A DNA stretch of 64,000 nt from Peptacetobacter hominis (GCF_006861675.1 NZ_SGJB01000008.1:44656-108655), one strand, 5' to 3'. Counted from the stretch's first letter, positions 1 to 10,003 are shown. Translations and numbers: made by a program. The notes: generated by a model not told the origin, from the sequence alone.

Positions 1-972
<972 letters not shown>

Positions 973-1142
973 TGATATTAATTATCATTTTCTATTATAT
1001 TGTGATAAATTTTCAGAAGAGTAAAATGATTAAATTTTTATAATAAGGGTACAGATGCTTTTGTATAGATTTTAAAAATATATAATTATCTTATAAAGTT
1101 TCATATATATACTATTGATATAGGTTTTTATATTCACTCCAA

Positions 1143-1180
1143 TAAAAAAATAGCCCCTTATTTTCATAAAAGGCTATTTT
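1143..1180 (-). terminator. Terminator of mltG-trmR-trhP operon
   Basis: Minus-strand hairpin AAATAGCCTTTTAT / ATAAGGGGCTATTT with a GAAA-type loop, followed by a run of T. It lies just after the stop codon at 1198. Confidence 0.85.
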
Positions 1181-1197
1181 CTATTTATTATTTATCT

Positions 1198-2448
1198 CTA
1201 TTCACTTTTTTCTTCTATAGATTTTCTAAGCATCCAATCTACATCGACGTCCACATCAAGTTTCATCTTAACTATCTGTCTTGGATGAGGAGCTGATTCT
1301 ATCGGCTCTCCATCTTCATTGTACATCTCAAGTATTTTTGCGTACATAGTCTCTTTATATGGAGCCATTATCTCTATATCTTCACCTACAGACATTTTGT
1401 TTCTCTGCTCAACTATTGCAAGTCCAGTTTCCTCGTCATGCCCTCTTACTACACCTATAAAATCGTAGTTTCTTACATAAGAAGCTGACTGATAGTTCTG
1501 GTCCTCTGTATCCGGTTTTTTAAGATAGAATCCTGTTGTGAAATGTCTATGACTTCCTTTTTTAAGTTCTTCCATCCACATTGGGTTGAATTTCCAGTTT
1601 TCAGGATCTTCATAGTATGCATCTATTGCCATTCTGTATGCTCTTACAACTGTAGCTACATAATATGCGGTCTTCATTCTTCCTTCTATTTTAAGACTCA
1701 TTATTCCAGATTCTATAAGTTCAGGAATATGTTCTATCATACAAAGGTCTTTTGAGTTGAAGAAGAAAGTTCCTCTTTCATCCTCGTATACAGGGAAATA
1801 TTCACCTGGTCTTTTTTCTTCCATTAGATAATACTGCCATCTGCATGACTGAGCGCATGATCCCTTGTTTGCTTCTCTTCCTGTCATATAGTTACTTATA
1901 AGACATCTTCCTGAGTATGAAATACACATTGCTCCATGCATAAATGCCTCTATATCCATATCTGCTGGAGTTTTTTCTCTTATTTCTTTTATCTCATCAA
2001 AAGACATTTCTCTGGCAACTACGACTCTTTTTATACCCTGATTGTACCAGAAGTTTGCACTTTCATAGTTTGTTGTATTCGCCTGTGTACTCAGATGAAG
2101 TTCCATATCAGGTACTACTCTTTTTGCAACACTTATAACTCCCGGGTCAGATACTATTATCGCATCTACTCCTATTCTCTGAAGTTCAAGAAGATACGCG
2201 TCAAGTTCTTTGAAGTCCTCGTTGTGAGGTATTATATTTACCGTAACATATACTTTTCTATCTCTTTCGTGTGCAAATTTTACACCCTCTGCCATATCTT
2301 CTATGCTGAAGTTTTTGGCAGCAGATCTCATTCCGAATACCTCTCCACCTATATATACTGCATCTGCTCCGTATATTATGGCTGTTTTTAATTTCTCTAA
2401 ATCTCCTGCAGGTGCAAGAAGTTCTGCTCTCTGCTGTTTATTTATCAT
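1198..2448 (-). CDS. trhP: U32-family tRNA hydroxylation protein (TrhP/YrrO-like)
   Basis: U32 'peptidase' family protein of 416 residues. In Bacillus subtilis and E. coli, family members are needed to make 5-hydroxyuridine at tRNA position 34 from prephenate, rather than acting as proteases. The U32 signature is intact at about residues 167-185 (EAFMHGAMCISYSGRCLIS), and Cys174, Cys181, Cys198 and Cys236 have the spacing of the family's Fe-S ligands. It overlaps the methyltransferase gene by 11 bases and is the last gene of mltG-trmR-trhP, the same order as the yrrL-M-O cluster of Bacillus. B. subtilis has a second paralogue, YrrN, which is absent here. The length matches YrrO (TrhP2). The tRNA role is inferred from family and context. 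Confidence 0.88.
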   Translation of the reverse strand: MINKQQRAELLAPAGDLEKLKTAIIYGADAVYIGGEVFGMRSAAKNFSIEDMAEGVKFAHERDRKVYVTVNIIPHNEDFKELDAYLLELQRIGVDAIIVSDPGVISVAKRVVPDMELHLSTQANTTNYESANFWYNQGIKRVVVAREMSFDEIKEIREKTPADMDIEAFMHGAMCISYSGRCLISNYMTGREANKGSCAQSCRWQYYLMEEKRPGEYFPVYEDERGTFFFNSKDLCMIEHIPELIESGIMSLKIEGRMKTAYYVATVVRAYRMAIDAYYEDPENWKFNPMWMEELKKGSHRHFTTGFYLKKPDTEDQNYQSASYVRNYDFIGVVRGHDEETGLAIVEQRNKMSVGEDIEIMAPYKETMYAKILEMYNEDGEPIESAPHPRQIVKMKLDVDVDVDWMLRKSIEEKSE

Positions 2449-3103
2449 CTTTTCTTTCTCCCTCCTTATAACTAAGCGCTACCCCATCTCCTATTGGTAT
2501 AAGCGATGTACTAAGATAGTCGCAACTACATATATAATCCAGATAGTTTCTCATTCTTTTTACTATCGTCTTCTTTCTTCTTACCACAAAATCGTCGTGC
2601 GCAACCATTCCTTTGTATAAAATATTGTCAGAAACAACAAGTCCTCCTGTTTTTACCTTGTCTATTACAAGATCGAAGAACAACTGATACTGTCCTTTTG
2701 CAGCATCTATAAATACCATATCAAATTCTCCATCCACTGACTTTAATGTTTCCTCTGCATCGCCTTCAAGTATTGTGATGTTATTTTCAAGTCCGGCTCT
2801 TTTTATATTTTCCTTTGCCTTTTCTATCATTTTTTCGTTTCTTTCAGTAGTTATTATCTCCACGTCAGGCCCTGCTATACTCGCAAAGAATATAGATGAA
2901 TAACCTATAGCGCATCCTACCTCAAGAATTCTCTTTGGTTTTGTCAGCTTGAGCATAACCTTAAGAAGGTCGGAAACCTCTTTGTGAATTATTGGAACAC
3001 TATTTTCCTCGGCATATATCTCAAGCTCTCTCAAAAGTCCATCCTTTTCCTGAAGAGTTTCTCTTATATACTCTTCTACAAGATCATTGACTATATTGCT
3101 CAT
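2438..3103 (-). CDS. trmR: tRNA 5-hydroxyuridine O-methyltransferase TrmR
   Basis: Class I SAM-dependent O-methyltransferase, 221 residues. Motif I (EVGCAIGYSSIFFAS) and the acidic motif (DMVFIDAAKGQY) mark the SAM and metal-binding core of the catechol-O-methyltransferase-like family. B. subtilis YrrM (TrmR) methylates ho5U34 to mo5U34 in tRNA. The next gene encodes the ho5U-forming protein, so both steps of the pathway are adjacent. The ATG at 3103 is preceded by AAAGGGAG. The stop overlaps the start of trhP by 11 bases, suggesting translational coupling. A small-molecule O-methyltransferase is the alternative annotation often given to this family. Confidence 0.87.
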   Translation of the reverse strand: MSNIVNDLVEEYIRETLQEKDGLLRELEIYAEENSVPIIHKEVSDLLKVMLKLTKPKRILEVGCAIGYSSIFFASIAGPDVEIITTERNEKMIEKAKENIKRAGLENNITILEGDAEETLKSVDGEFDMVFIDAAKGQYQLFFDLVIDKVKTGGLVVSDNILYKGMVAHDDFVVRRKKTIVKRMRNYLDYICSCDYLSTSLIPIGDGVALSYKEGERKDDK

Positions 3104-3156
3104 TATATCTCCCTTTCTTTTACAGCAACTGAATTTCGCTGTTATTTTTATAAGAC

Positions 3157-4212
3157 TTATTTATTTTTTTCTCTTTGTTCTTTGTACCGTTTCTCATTTT
3201 TTAGATGTTCTTTATATGTTTTTGCATAGTTGTTTCCACCGCCATCTGTTTTTGCTACAAAATACAGATAATCTGTATCCGCCGGCTCAAGAGCTGCCTC
3301 TATCGATTCTATAGACGGATTCGCTATAGGAGTAGGTGGAAGTCCTTTGTATTTATATGAATTGTATGGAGATTCTATTTTAAGGTCGTCATAGCTTACA
3401 ACCTGTTTTCTCTCTCCAAGTGCGTACTGTATTGTAGCATCAGACTGAAGTGCCATATCTATCTTTAATCTATTGTAAAATACACTAGCTATAAGAGGTC
3501 TATCTTCATCAAGTACTGCCTCTTTTTCAACTATAGATGCCATTTTTATAACATCATAGAAATCCAGTTTTTTATCTTCCTGTATTTTTCTGTATTTCTC
3601 GCTGTACTCTGAATCGAACTTGGCAAGCATTTTTTCTATTATTTCCTGCTCTGTATCGTCTTCATTGCAGTAATAAGTACTTGGATAAAGGAATCCCTCA
3701 AGACTTGTTATTTTTTCGTCGTCAAGGAATGAAAACTTATCCCTGAATTTTGAAGGTGATGATATCAGTTCTTTATATACACTTTCCTGACCAAGTCCAA
3801 GACCTACAAGAGTATCTATTATTTCCCGGGAAGTTTCTCCTTCCTTCACTGTTACTTTAGGACCCGAATGATAGTTTTTACCGTCGGCTATATCATTTAT
3901 TATCTCTTCATTTGTATATGCCTGTGTAAAAAGATATTCTCCCGCTTTAAGTTCAGCTCCTCTACCACTTCTTTTCACGTTTAATTTGAATACTGTTTCA
4001 TTTTTTATAAGTTTTGCATCTTTCAGTATTTCTGCCATCTGATTTAAACTGGCTCCTTTTGGTATTTCTATAATCACTTTTTTTTCTGCATTCACATCAT
4101 ACGGTCCAGACAGATTTGAATATGTGAAATATCCAGCTGCTATAACTACCAATAATACTACTACAGAAACTATCCGTAATTTTCCTTTTTTTCCTGATTT
4201 TGAATTATTCAT
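3157..4212 (-). CDS. mltG: Endolytic murein transglycosylase MltG
   Basis: YceG/MltG family, 351 residues. It cleaves nascent glycan strands at the membrane and is thought to set their length. One N-terminal membrane helix (about residues 12-30) anchors an extracellular part with a LysM-like subdomain (about 40-100) and the YceG catalytic domain. The active-site segment MASIVEKEA (Glu229/Glu231) and the downstream SVFYNRL and LQSDATIQYALG motifs are intact. AGGAGAG precedes the ATG. This is the first gene of the operon with trmR and trhP, with a consensus promoter upstream. The pairing of a wall enzyme with tRNA modification genes is an old conserved gene order in Firmicutes rather than an obvious functional link. 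Confidence 0.93.
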   Translation of the reverse strand: MNNSKSGKKGKLRIVSVVVLLVVIAAGYFTYSNLSGPYDVNAEKKVIIEIPKGASLNQMAEILKDAKLIKNETVFKLNVKRSGRGAELKAGEYLFTQAYTNEEIINDIADGKNYHSGPKVTVKEGETSREIIDTLVGLGLGQESVYKELISSPSKFRDKFSFLDDEKITSLEGFLYPSTYYCNEDDTEQEIIEKMLAKFDSEYSEKYRKIQEDKKLDFYDVIKMASIVEKEAVLDEDRPLIASVFYNRLKIDMALQSDATIQYALGERKQVVSYDDLKIESPYNSYKYKGLPPTPIANPSIESIEAALEPADTDYLYFVAKTDGGGNNYAKTYKEHLKNEKRYKEQREKNK

Positions 4213-4263
4213 ATTAATCTCTCCTGTATAAGTTTAACTTTTTATAGTTTGCTTATCTTATAT

Positions 4264-4292
4264 ATTATACGGCTGCTTATGATAAATTTCAA
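4264..4292 (-). promoter_or_regulatory. Promoter of mltG operon
   Basis: Minus strand: TTGAAA (4287-4292), 17-base spacer, TATAAT (4264-4269). It is 52 bases upstream of the mltG start and is the only promoter-like sequence seen between the Xer gene and mltG. Confidence 0.75.
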
Positions 4293-4362
4293 ATCATTTT
4301 GTGTTATATATAGTTAATTTATATTTTTACCAAATATTTTTTATTTTCTAAAATATCTCTTT

Positions 4363-4394
4363 GCAAAATAAAAACCCGACCTGACAAGATCGGG
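4363..4394 (-). terminator. Terminator after Xer-type recombinase gene
   Basis: Minus-strand hairpin CCCGA...TCGGG (arms 4390-4394 and 4375-4379, with partial pairing inside) followed by TTTTATTTT. It ends the 10003-to-4430 gene cluster. Confidence 0.8.
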
Positions 4395-4429
4395 AATGTT
4401 ATAAATATTTATAAATTGTTTTATTATTG

Positions 4430-5305
4430 CTATTTTCTTGGATGTTTTGTACTCATTTCTTTTCTTATATTTGCATCTATACAGTTTATATAAGACTGTA
4501 TACTAGCAAGATTGCTGTTTCCAAGAATTCTGTTTACTGTAGCTATATTGGCCCCATGATTTATCATATGTATAGCAAATGAATGTCTAAGCATAGTTGG
4601 ATTTATATTTTTATTTATATTGGCCTTCTGTGAATATTTTTTAATTATTTTCCACAGTCCCTGTCTTGTAAATCTTTTTCCCAAAGAGCTTACAAACAAA
4701 GCGTTTTCTTCATTGTCTGCAAGTTTCGGTCTCGAAATTTCAATATATCTGCTTAGATATATTCTTGTAGTATCTATTATTGGTATAACTCTACTGTGCT
4801 TAGGTGTTTTACATATTATATGATCAAGTTCATCTGAAACATCAGATAAATTAAGTTCTACAAGCTCAGATACTTTCATTCCTGTTCCATAAAGAATCTC
4901 AAATATCGCCTTGTCCCTTATTCCAAGTTCTGAATTCATATCATCAAACGATAAAAGCTGCTCAACTTCTTTTTCTGTAAGAATTTCCATCTTCTCTTTT
5001 TTAACTTTTGGTTTTTTTATATTTCTCGAAGGATCTGTGCCGCTTTTTTTCATAAAAAATAGATAATCATGCAAAGATTTTATCGAAGATGTCATTCTGG
5101 CTGCTGTAGAAGCAGATATATTTTCTTTCTCCAATTCTACAAGATAATTAAGTATATCTGCTTCTGTTACATCCTCCAGTGCTATTTTGTTTCTTTCCAG
5201 ATAATCCGAATATTTTCTAAGATCTGTACCATAAGATGATACTGTATTTGCCGATAGCTTTCTTGTATTTTTTATATACTCTAAATATTCGTTAATAGCT
5301 TCCAT
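4430..5305 (-). CDS. XerD-like tyrosine recombinase with altered active site
   Basis: Tyrosine site-specific recombinase of 291 residues: SAM-like N-terminal core-binding domain (about 1-85) and catalytic domain (about 105-291). It ends in HPRK, like XerD's HPRA, and its place beside the Ste cluster and DUF3866 matches xerD of spore-forming relatives. Aligning by eye to XerD, the nucleophile Tyr272, Arg-II (Arg240) and the beta-hairpin Lys169 are present. Arg-I is Lys144 (GTGMKVSEL, normally LRVSEL), the HxLR His is Thr237 (PTMLRHSF), and the GH(S/A) His is Asn263 (LGNSNL). The codons (AAA, ACT, AAC) were checked on the minus strand. Activity is therefore uncertain; it might be a weakened XerD, a partner dependent on another Xer, or non-catalytic. 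AAAGGAG precedes the ATG. Confidence 0.85.
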   Translation of the reverse strand: MEAINEYLEYIKNTRKLSANTVSSYGTDLRKYSDYLERNKIALEDVTEADILNYLVELEKENISASTAARMTSSIKSLHDYLFFMKKSGTDPSRNIKKPKVKKEKMEILTEKEVEQLLSFDDMNSELGIRDKAIFEILYGTGMKVSELVELNLSDVSDELDHIICKTPKHSRVIPIIDTTRIYLSRYIEISRPKLADNEENALFVSSLGKRFTRQGLWKIIKKYSQKANINKNINPTMLRHSFAIHMINHGANIATVNRILGNSNLASIQSYINCIDANIRKEMSTKHPRK

Positions 5306-5350
5306 TTAATACTCCTTTATTCAGTTGTAATCAACAAATAATCAAGCCGG

Positions 5351-6427
5351 CTATCTATTCGTTCTCTCAGTTATATAATATGCTGCAGTGCTTGCAGAAT
5401 CAAAAAATTCCTTGTCTTCAGCATATCCTCGCCCCATACTTTTAACTTTAAGTCCATAATGTCCTATATCATCTTCAGCATTGCTGTTTTCCATAAAGAC
5501 AATGTTGTGTTTTTTGTCTATACCGCTTTTTTCTATCTGTTTTCTTATAGTTTCTTCTTTTTCTCCCCCGTATACAGTAAATACTATATCAGCTTTCTCA
5601 TTTGCTATTTCTGAAAAAACTGTAATACTGTGATGTGATATTCCTCTATGTCTTTCTCTCATATCAGCAAAACTTATTCTAGGTATTGCCACTGCATTTC
5701 CACCAAGTTTTGCAACCGCGTCGATTATATGCCCCTGTTCTATTCCTGTAAATCCGTATTTTGTTCCTGTTCCGGCAATTCCAGGTCCCATGCCAACAAA
5801 CACTGCATCAGCTTTGACTATTTCCTTTGCTGTTATAAGCGCTGTATATATATTTATACATTCATAATCTCCGCCAAATGCATTGCCTATTGTTATTGTA
5901 CTATCTATAAGTCCCTTATCCTTTAATGTCGCTACATTAAGGCTGAAATAAATAGGAAGTGCAGCACCATCTGTCATAATATAAACAAGTTTTTTGTCAG
6001 GATTGTTCCTTTTGTATGAAGCTGCAAAAGGTGCAAGCATACTATGAAGAGTACCCACTGCAACATACATTCCATCAAGACTTTCAAACTCCTCAAATAC
6101 ATCATGGTATCTGCTTTCATGGTCTTCAACTGAATCGACATTTACCTGCATAGGTGTATATCTAAGTTTCATTATATGTCCATCCTGTTCAAGATCTGAT
6201 TCAATATTATCCAGATTGACAATTACATAATGATATCCACCTGTTCCCAGCGAAAGTTCAACCGCTGTAGTATTCAGTACAACCTGATCTCCTTCAGATA
6301 CTTTTCCTGTCATTTTAGGATAGTTATATGCTCTTTGTATATCTCCATTTACATCAACTCTTATATCATCAAGATTTTCATTTTTTCTTCTTACTTCTAC
6401 TACTCTTCCTATCTTTCTGCTCATCAT
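5351..6427 (-). CDS. DUF3866 family protein
   Basis: I recognise this as the DUF3866 family, a protein of about 360 residues of unknown function found in Gram-positive bacteria, usually near spoIIM/xerD. There is no signal peptide or membrane helix, so it is probably cytoplasmic. The N-terminal part (about 1-90) resembles a small beta-rich domain. The rest has glycine-rich segments (FVGMGPGIAGTGTKYGFTG, VGTLHSMLAPFAASYKR) that look like a nucleotide or cofactor-binding fold, but I cannot assign a reaction. The start has two tandem ATGs (6427 and 6424) after GGGAAGG, five bases downstream of the MraY-like gene. Co-transcription with the glycosylation genes is likely. Confidence 0.78.
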   Translation of the reverse strand: MMSRKIGRVVEVRRKNENLDDIRVDVNGDIQRAYNYPKMTGKVSEGDQVVLNTTAVELSLGTGGYHYVIVNLDNIESDLEQDGHIMKLRYTPMQVNVDSVEDHESRYHDVFEEFESLDGMYVAVGTLHSMLAPFAASYKRNNPDKKLVYIMTDGAALPIYFSLNVATLKDKGLIDSTITIGNAFGGDYECINIYTALITAKEIVKADAVFVGMGPGIAGTGTKYGFTGIEQGHIIDAVAKLGGNAVAIPRISFADMRERHRGISHHSITVFSEIANEKADIVFTVYGGEKEETIRKQIEKSGIDKKHNIVFMENSNAEDDIGHYGLKVKSMGRGYAEDKEFFDSASTAAYYITERTNR

Positions 6428-6432
6428 ATGAT

Positions 6433-7281
6433 TTACCTTCCCAATCTGTCTATAAAGTTTAAGACCTTATTGTTTTCAATTATTTTTGTAAGAGAATATT
6501 TTTCCGTCAATATATGTATCAGTACAAGGAATATAAGCCACGCTATCTTTACATCATTTGTGTAACCCATAACCATAAGTATTCCTATAGATATTCCAAG
6601 TACATTTGAACCTGCGTCTCCCATCATACATCTCGCCTTAAGATCTTCATTAAAATATGCAAGAACATTTGGTACAAGAAGGAATGGTAGAACTTTTACA
6701 AATCCGGTAAGAGTTATTATCATAGGTATCATTATTACAAGATATACCTTTATAGCTCTTCCAGGTCTAAGATCCATAAGGTTCATAAGATTTGTTGAAA
6801 GTGCTATAACAAGTGTGTTCAGACATAGTTCAAGAAGATTTTCAGAAAAGAATACTGATACAAGTATTCCTATGAATCCACCGAAAAGAGCCTTGAATCC
6901 ACCTGTTGTAAGTTTTCCTTTGAAAAGACTTTTAAAATGTCCTTTCAGACCACTTACATTTCTGTTTCCTATTATATCGTCCATTATACCTGCAAATGCC
7001 ATAGAAAAAACAGCTGATACAAATATAAATATATACGCCGCATTTTCTATGCTTCTTACAACAGATGCAAGAAGTATAGCATTTATTGTAAGCATCGGTA
7101 TAAAAACTATCCCCATACTCACTGGTATCATATCTCCTTTGTAGTTTGGTCTTACTATATCTCCTTCTGTAAGCATCCCCTTAAAAAGAGGTATCATCAG
7201 AAATGTAAGAAGAAATCCCAATACGAAAAGTACTGCCATAACAGCATTTCCGTCTATTGCATAAAGTGCCATATATTCCAT
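6433..7281 (-). CDS. MraY/WecA-like polyprenyl-phosphate glycosyl-1-phosphate transferase
   Basis: Multi-pass membrane protein of 282 residues in the PNPT (MraY/WecA/TagO) family, which transfers a sugar phosphate from a UDP-sugar to undecaprenyl phosphate. The conserved aspartate motif (GIMDDIIGNR), the NLMDLRPGR segment (like NLxDxxPG of MraY) and the GDAGSN motif are present. The length is shorter than MraY (about 320) and the sequence is divergent, so it is not the peptidoglycan enzyme itself; an accessory glycan is inferred. The ATG at 7281 overlaps the stop of the glycosyltransferase gene by one base (TAATG), so the two are translationally coupled. Confidence 0.8.
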   Translation of the reverse strand: MEYMALYAIDGNAVMAVLFVLGFLLTFLMIPLFKGMLTEGDIVRPNYKGDMIPVSMGIVFIPMLTINAILLASVVRSIENAAYIFIFVSAVFSMAFAGIMDDIIGNRNVSGLKGHFKSLFKGKLTTGGFKALFGGFIGILVSVFFSENLLELCLNTLVIALSTNLMNLMDLRPGRAIKVYLVIMIPMIITLTGFVKVLPFLLVPNVLAYFNEDLKARCMMGDAGSNVLGISIGILMVMGYTNDVKIAWLIFLVLIHILTEKYSLTKIIENNKVLNFIDRLGR

Positions 7282-7979
7282 TATTTAGCACCCCATTCCT
7301 TTTTCTTCTGTTTTACTACTTTTTTAATGTGGTAATACTGCTTTCCTCTATGGATAAATCCTTTTAAATCTCTTCCAGTTTCATTGTGTGTCATCTGCAC
7401 AAGAACTTCTTTTATTCTATATCCCCACTTTAGGATATCTATACTCATTCCTACTTCAACGCCATATCCATAAGGAATTTCATCAAATCTTTCTATTACT
7501 TCTCTTTTGAATATTCTCTGTCCTGATATACTTGCATTAAGTTCCACACCTGTCATTTCAAGTACTGAATTTTTGGCAAGACCTTTTACAAATCCCATAC
7601 CGCCTTTTTTCTTTGCTCTAGGGAACTGTGCGATCGTAACATCTGCTTCATCATCTAAAACAGGTTTTATAAGTTTTATTACTTCAGAAGAACATGAACC
7701 AAGATCTGCATCAAGAAATCCTATTATGTCGGCATTTTTTAATGCTTCCTTTATTCCAAAGTTAAGAGCATATCCCTTTCCTCTGTTTCTATCCAATCTG
7801 AAAACTTTTACTTTTTCACTTTTTACAGATTTGGCCTCTGATTCTGTATTATCAGAAGATCCATCATCTACAACTATTATCTCGTCTATCTCATCTATAC
7901 CTATTATACCATTCAGTGTGTTTTTTATTCTTTCACCTTCATTGTATGCAGGTACTATGATACTAGTATAATTATTCAT
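7281..7979 (-). CDS. Family 2 glycosyltransferase
   Basis: GT2-type glycosyltransferase, 232 residues, with GT-A fold motifs SIIVPAYNEGERI (residues about 5-18), VVDDGSSDNT (about 36-45) and the metal-binding FLDADLG (about 88-95). It has no membrane helices, unlike many DPM1 relatives. Neighbours suggest it works with the adjacent MraY-like enzyme to build a lipid-linked glycan at the inner face of the membrane; the sugar is unknown. AGGAGG precedes the ATG, and its stop codon overlaps the start of the phosphotransferase gene. Confidence 0.85.
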   Translation of the reverse strand: MNNYTSIIVPAYNEGERIKNTLNGIIGIDEIDEIIVVDDGSSDNTESEAKSVKSEKVKVFRLDRNRGKGYALNFGIKEALKNADIIGFLDADLGSCSSEVIKLIKPVLDDEADVTIAQFPRAKKKGGMGFVKGLAKNSVLEMTGVELNASISGQRIFKREVIERFDEIPYGYGVEVGMSIDILKWGYRIKEVLVQMTHNETGRDLKGFIHRGKQYYHIKKVVKQKKKEWGAK

Positions 7980-7988
7980 AAAAACCTC

Positions 7989-8864
7989 CTATTCATCAAA
8001 AGGCATTATTGATGCAGCTGTATCTCTTCTTCCGAAATTTCCTACTATATTTTCTTCTGAAAGAAGTGATACAAGTGAATATATACCTGTTTTTTCATTG
8101 GTATTATCTACTGTTGCAACTTTTGATGATGCATATTCAGATACATATGAAGTTTTTGAAGATGATGACTCAGCTTCTACAACATATTTATTCTGAGATT
8201 TAAGTTTTGATACTATATACTTATCAAGAGCTTCAAACTGTGTCTTTGAATTTTCAGCTTCAGAATCAGTAAGTATTACTGTTGAAGTATATGAAGAATA
8301 ATTTTCTGAACCTGTAGTAAACTCTATCATTTTAAGATTTTTAAGTGGCTCAAGTTTTTCTTCTGCATCTCCTCTTTTTATACAATCAAATACATATGAA
8401 GATACATCTTCAGCTGTTTTCAGATTTTCACCTGTCTCTTTTGCTGCTTTTGCTATTATATTCTTATCTGTAGCTTCTTTGTTGAATACAAGCTCAAACG
8501 CAACATTTCCATCATAGTTCATTATTATATTTTTTATGTTGTCCATATTTGAAGTTTTTCCATATGTAGATATAACTCCTATATTTTTTCCTGATAGAGA
8601 TACTTCTCCCAGCTGCATATCACTTTCATTTACAAAATTTATAAGTTCACTGTATTTTCTCTCTGTTTCAGAAAGAGTTTTCTCTACACCTTCTTTTTCT
8701 TCCTTTATACTTCCAAACTCTTTATCAAGCTCACTTATTATTTCTGCCTGCTGTTTGCTGAGTTCTTCATTATTGTTAAGGTTAAATCCTACTATTATAC
8801 CAACTCCAAGTGCAAGAAATATAGCACCTATTGTTACTACATAGTATTTCATATTTATGTTCAT
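7989..8864 (-). CDS. SteB/MctB-family membrane-anchored protein
   Basis: Protein of 291 residues with one N-terminal membrane helix (about 7-27: VVTIGAIFLALGVGIIVGF), a coiled coil (about 33-80) and a Ser/Thr-rich extracytoplasmic domain. The N-terminal signature matches the family called copper transporter MctB in mycobacteria and SteB in corynebacteria, where SteA and SteB affect cell separation. It sits directly after a SteA gene, supporting the SteB reading over copper transport, for which there is no direct evidence here. GGAGG precedes the ATG at 8864. Confidence 0.75.
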   Translation of the reverse strand: MNINMKYYVVTIGAIFLALGVGIIVGFNLNNNEELSKQQAEIISELDKEFGSIKEEKEGVEKTLSETERKYSELINFVNESDMQLGEVSLSGKNIGVISTYGKTSNMDNIKNIIMNYDGNVAFELVFNKEATDKNIIAKAAKETGENLKTAEDVSSYVFDCIKRGDAEEKLEPLKNLKMIEFTTGSENYSSYTSTVILTDSEAENSKTQFEALDKYIVSKLKSQNKYVVEAESSSSKTSYVSEYASSKVATVDNTNEKTGIYSLVSLLSEENIVGNFGRRDTAASIMPFDE

Positions 8865-8881
8865 ATTTTTCCTCCATAATT

Positions 8882-10003
8882 CTACATATTAAGCATAAAT
8901 CTAAGCTTTATCTGCATAATCTGCATAAACTGTTTCATTCCCGGTGAAAGTGATGCAAGTATAAGTACCGGGAAAAGAGCTGTTGCTATAAGCGCCCATA
9001 TGTATTTTATTTTAAGCTTACTTCTGTAAAGTACGTTTACTCCTTTTGCATCTATAAGCTTTGATCCTATTTTCATTCTTACAAGGAAAGTACTTGCCAT
9101 ACCTTTTCTTCCTTTTTCAAGGAAGTCTATGATATTTGAGTGTGTTCCAAGCGCCACTATTATCTCGGCTTTATACTCATATGCTATAAGCATAGCTATA
9201 TCCTCGCTTGTTCCCGGAGCTGGAAATACCACAGCATCTAGTCCAAGATCATTTACTCTTTTAAGCCCCGGAGCTCTTCCATCTGTGTAAGCATGTACAA
9301 CTATTTCCTTTGCAGCCTTAAGAGCCTCATCAGTTACACTGTCCATATCACCAACTACAACATCCGGCTTGTATCCGAATTCCATAAGAGCATCTGCTCC
9401 ACCGTCAACTCCAACCAGAACCGGCTTCATTTCTTCTATATATGAAGTCATCGCTGCAAGGTCTTCCTTGAAGTCCTGTCCTCTTACTACTATAAGTACA
9501 TGTCTATCTTTGTAATCTGTTTTTACCTTTGGAATCTCAACTTCTCCAAGTATAAATCCCTTTTCTTTTTTGGCATATTCTATTGTATTGTCTATAAATC
9601 TGTCAAGTTCTTCTCCCAGATTTTCATAAGCAGCCTTTATCTGCTGTGCAACCTTTTCTTTTGTGAGTATATCTCCCTGTGCAATAAGTTCTCCATCTCT
9701 GTATACTTTTCCATCCTCGACGGTTACAGTTTCTCCCTCTTTAAAGGTTTCAAAAGCATCCTCTCCGATTCTATCTATTATAAGAATATTGTTTTCAGTC
9801 AGAATCCCTGGACCTTTATTTGGATATCTCCCACTTATTGAAGGCGCCGCATTTATAACCAGTTTTACTTTTGCTTCTACAAGAGAGTTTGCCGCAACCT
9901 CATCTATATCTACATGATTTATTACAGCTATTTCGCCGGCATTTATTCTCTTGGCAAGCTTTTTAGTTTTTCGGTCTACCCTTATAGGTGCCTTAATATT
10001 CAT
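8882..10003 (-). CDS. steA: SteA-like cytokinetic ring protein
   Basis: Protein of 373 residues. An N-terminal region of about 160 residues is followed by a thiamine-pyrophosphokinase-like fold (about 165-310) with GVDGGADAL and GDMDSV motifs, and one or two C-terminal membrane segments (about 330-355). This architecture is that of SteA, implicated in cell separation at the division site in Corynebacterium. A real thiamine pyrophosphokinase is present elsewhere in the window (61393-62046), so this copy is unlikely to serve vitamin metabolism. It is the first gene of the cluster running down to the Xer gene. GGAGGG precedes the ATG, and a TGGTATAAT extended -10 lies 34 bases further upstream. 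Confidence 0.82.
   Translation of the reverse strand: MNIKAPIRVDRKTKKLAKRINAGEIAVINHVDIDEVAANSLVEAKVKLVINAAPSISGRYPNKGPGILTENNILIIDRIGEDAFETFKEGETVTVEDGKVYRDGELIAQGDILTKEKVAQQIKAAYENLGEELDRFIDNTIEYAKKEKGFILGEVEIPKVKTDYKDRHVLIVVRGQDFKEDLAAMTSYIEEMKPVLVGVDGGADALMEFGYKPDVVVGDMDSVTDEALKAAKEIVVHAYTDGRAPGLKRVNDLGLDAVVFPAPGTSEDIAMLIAYEYKAEIIVALGTHSNIIDFLEKGRKGMASTFLVRMKIGSKLIDAKGVNVLYRSKLKIKYIWALIATALFPVLILASLSPGMKQFMQIMQIKLRFMLNM

Noticed and set aside
8882..10003. Reading this gene as a thiamine pyrophosphokinase
   Set aside because: The fold is similar but the added N-terminal region, C-terminal membrane helices and SteB neighbour fit SteA; a normal thiN is at 61393-62046.
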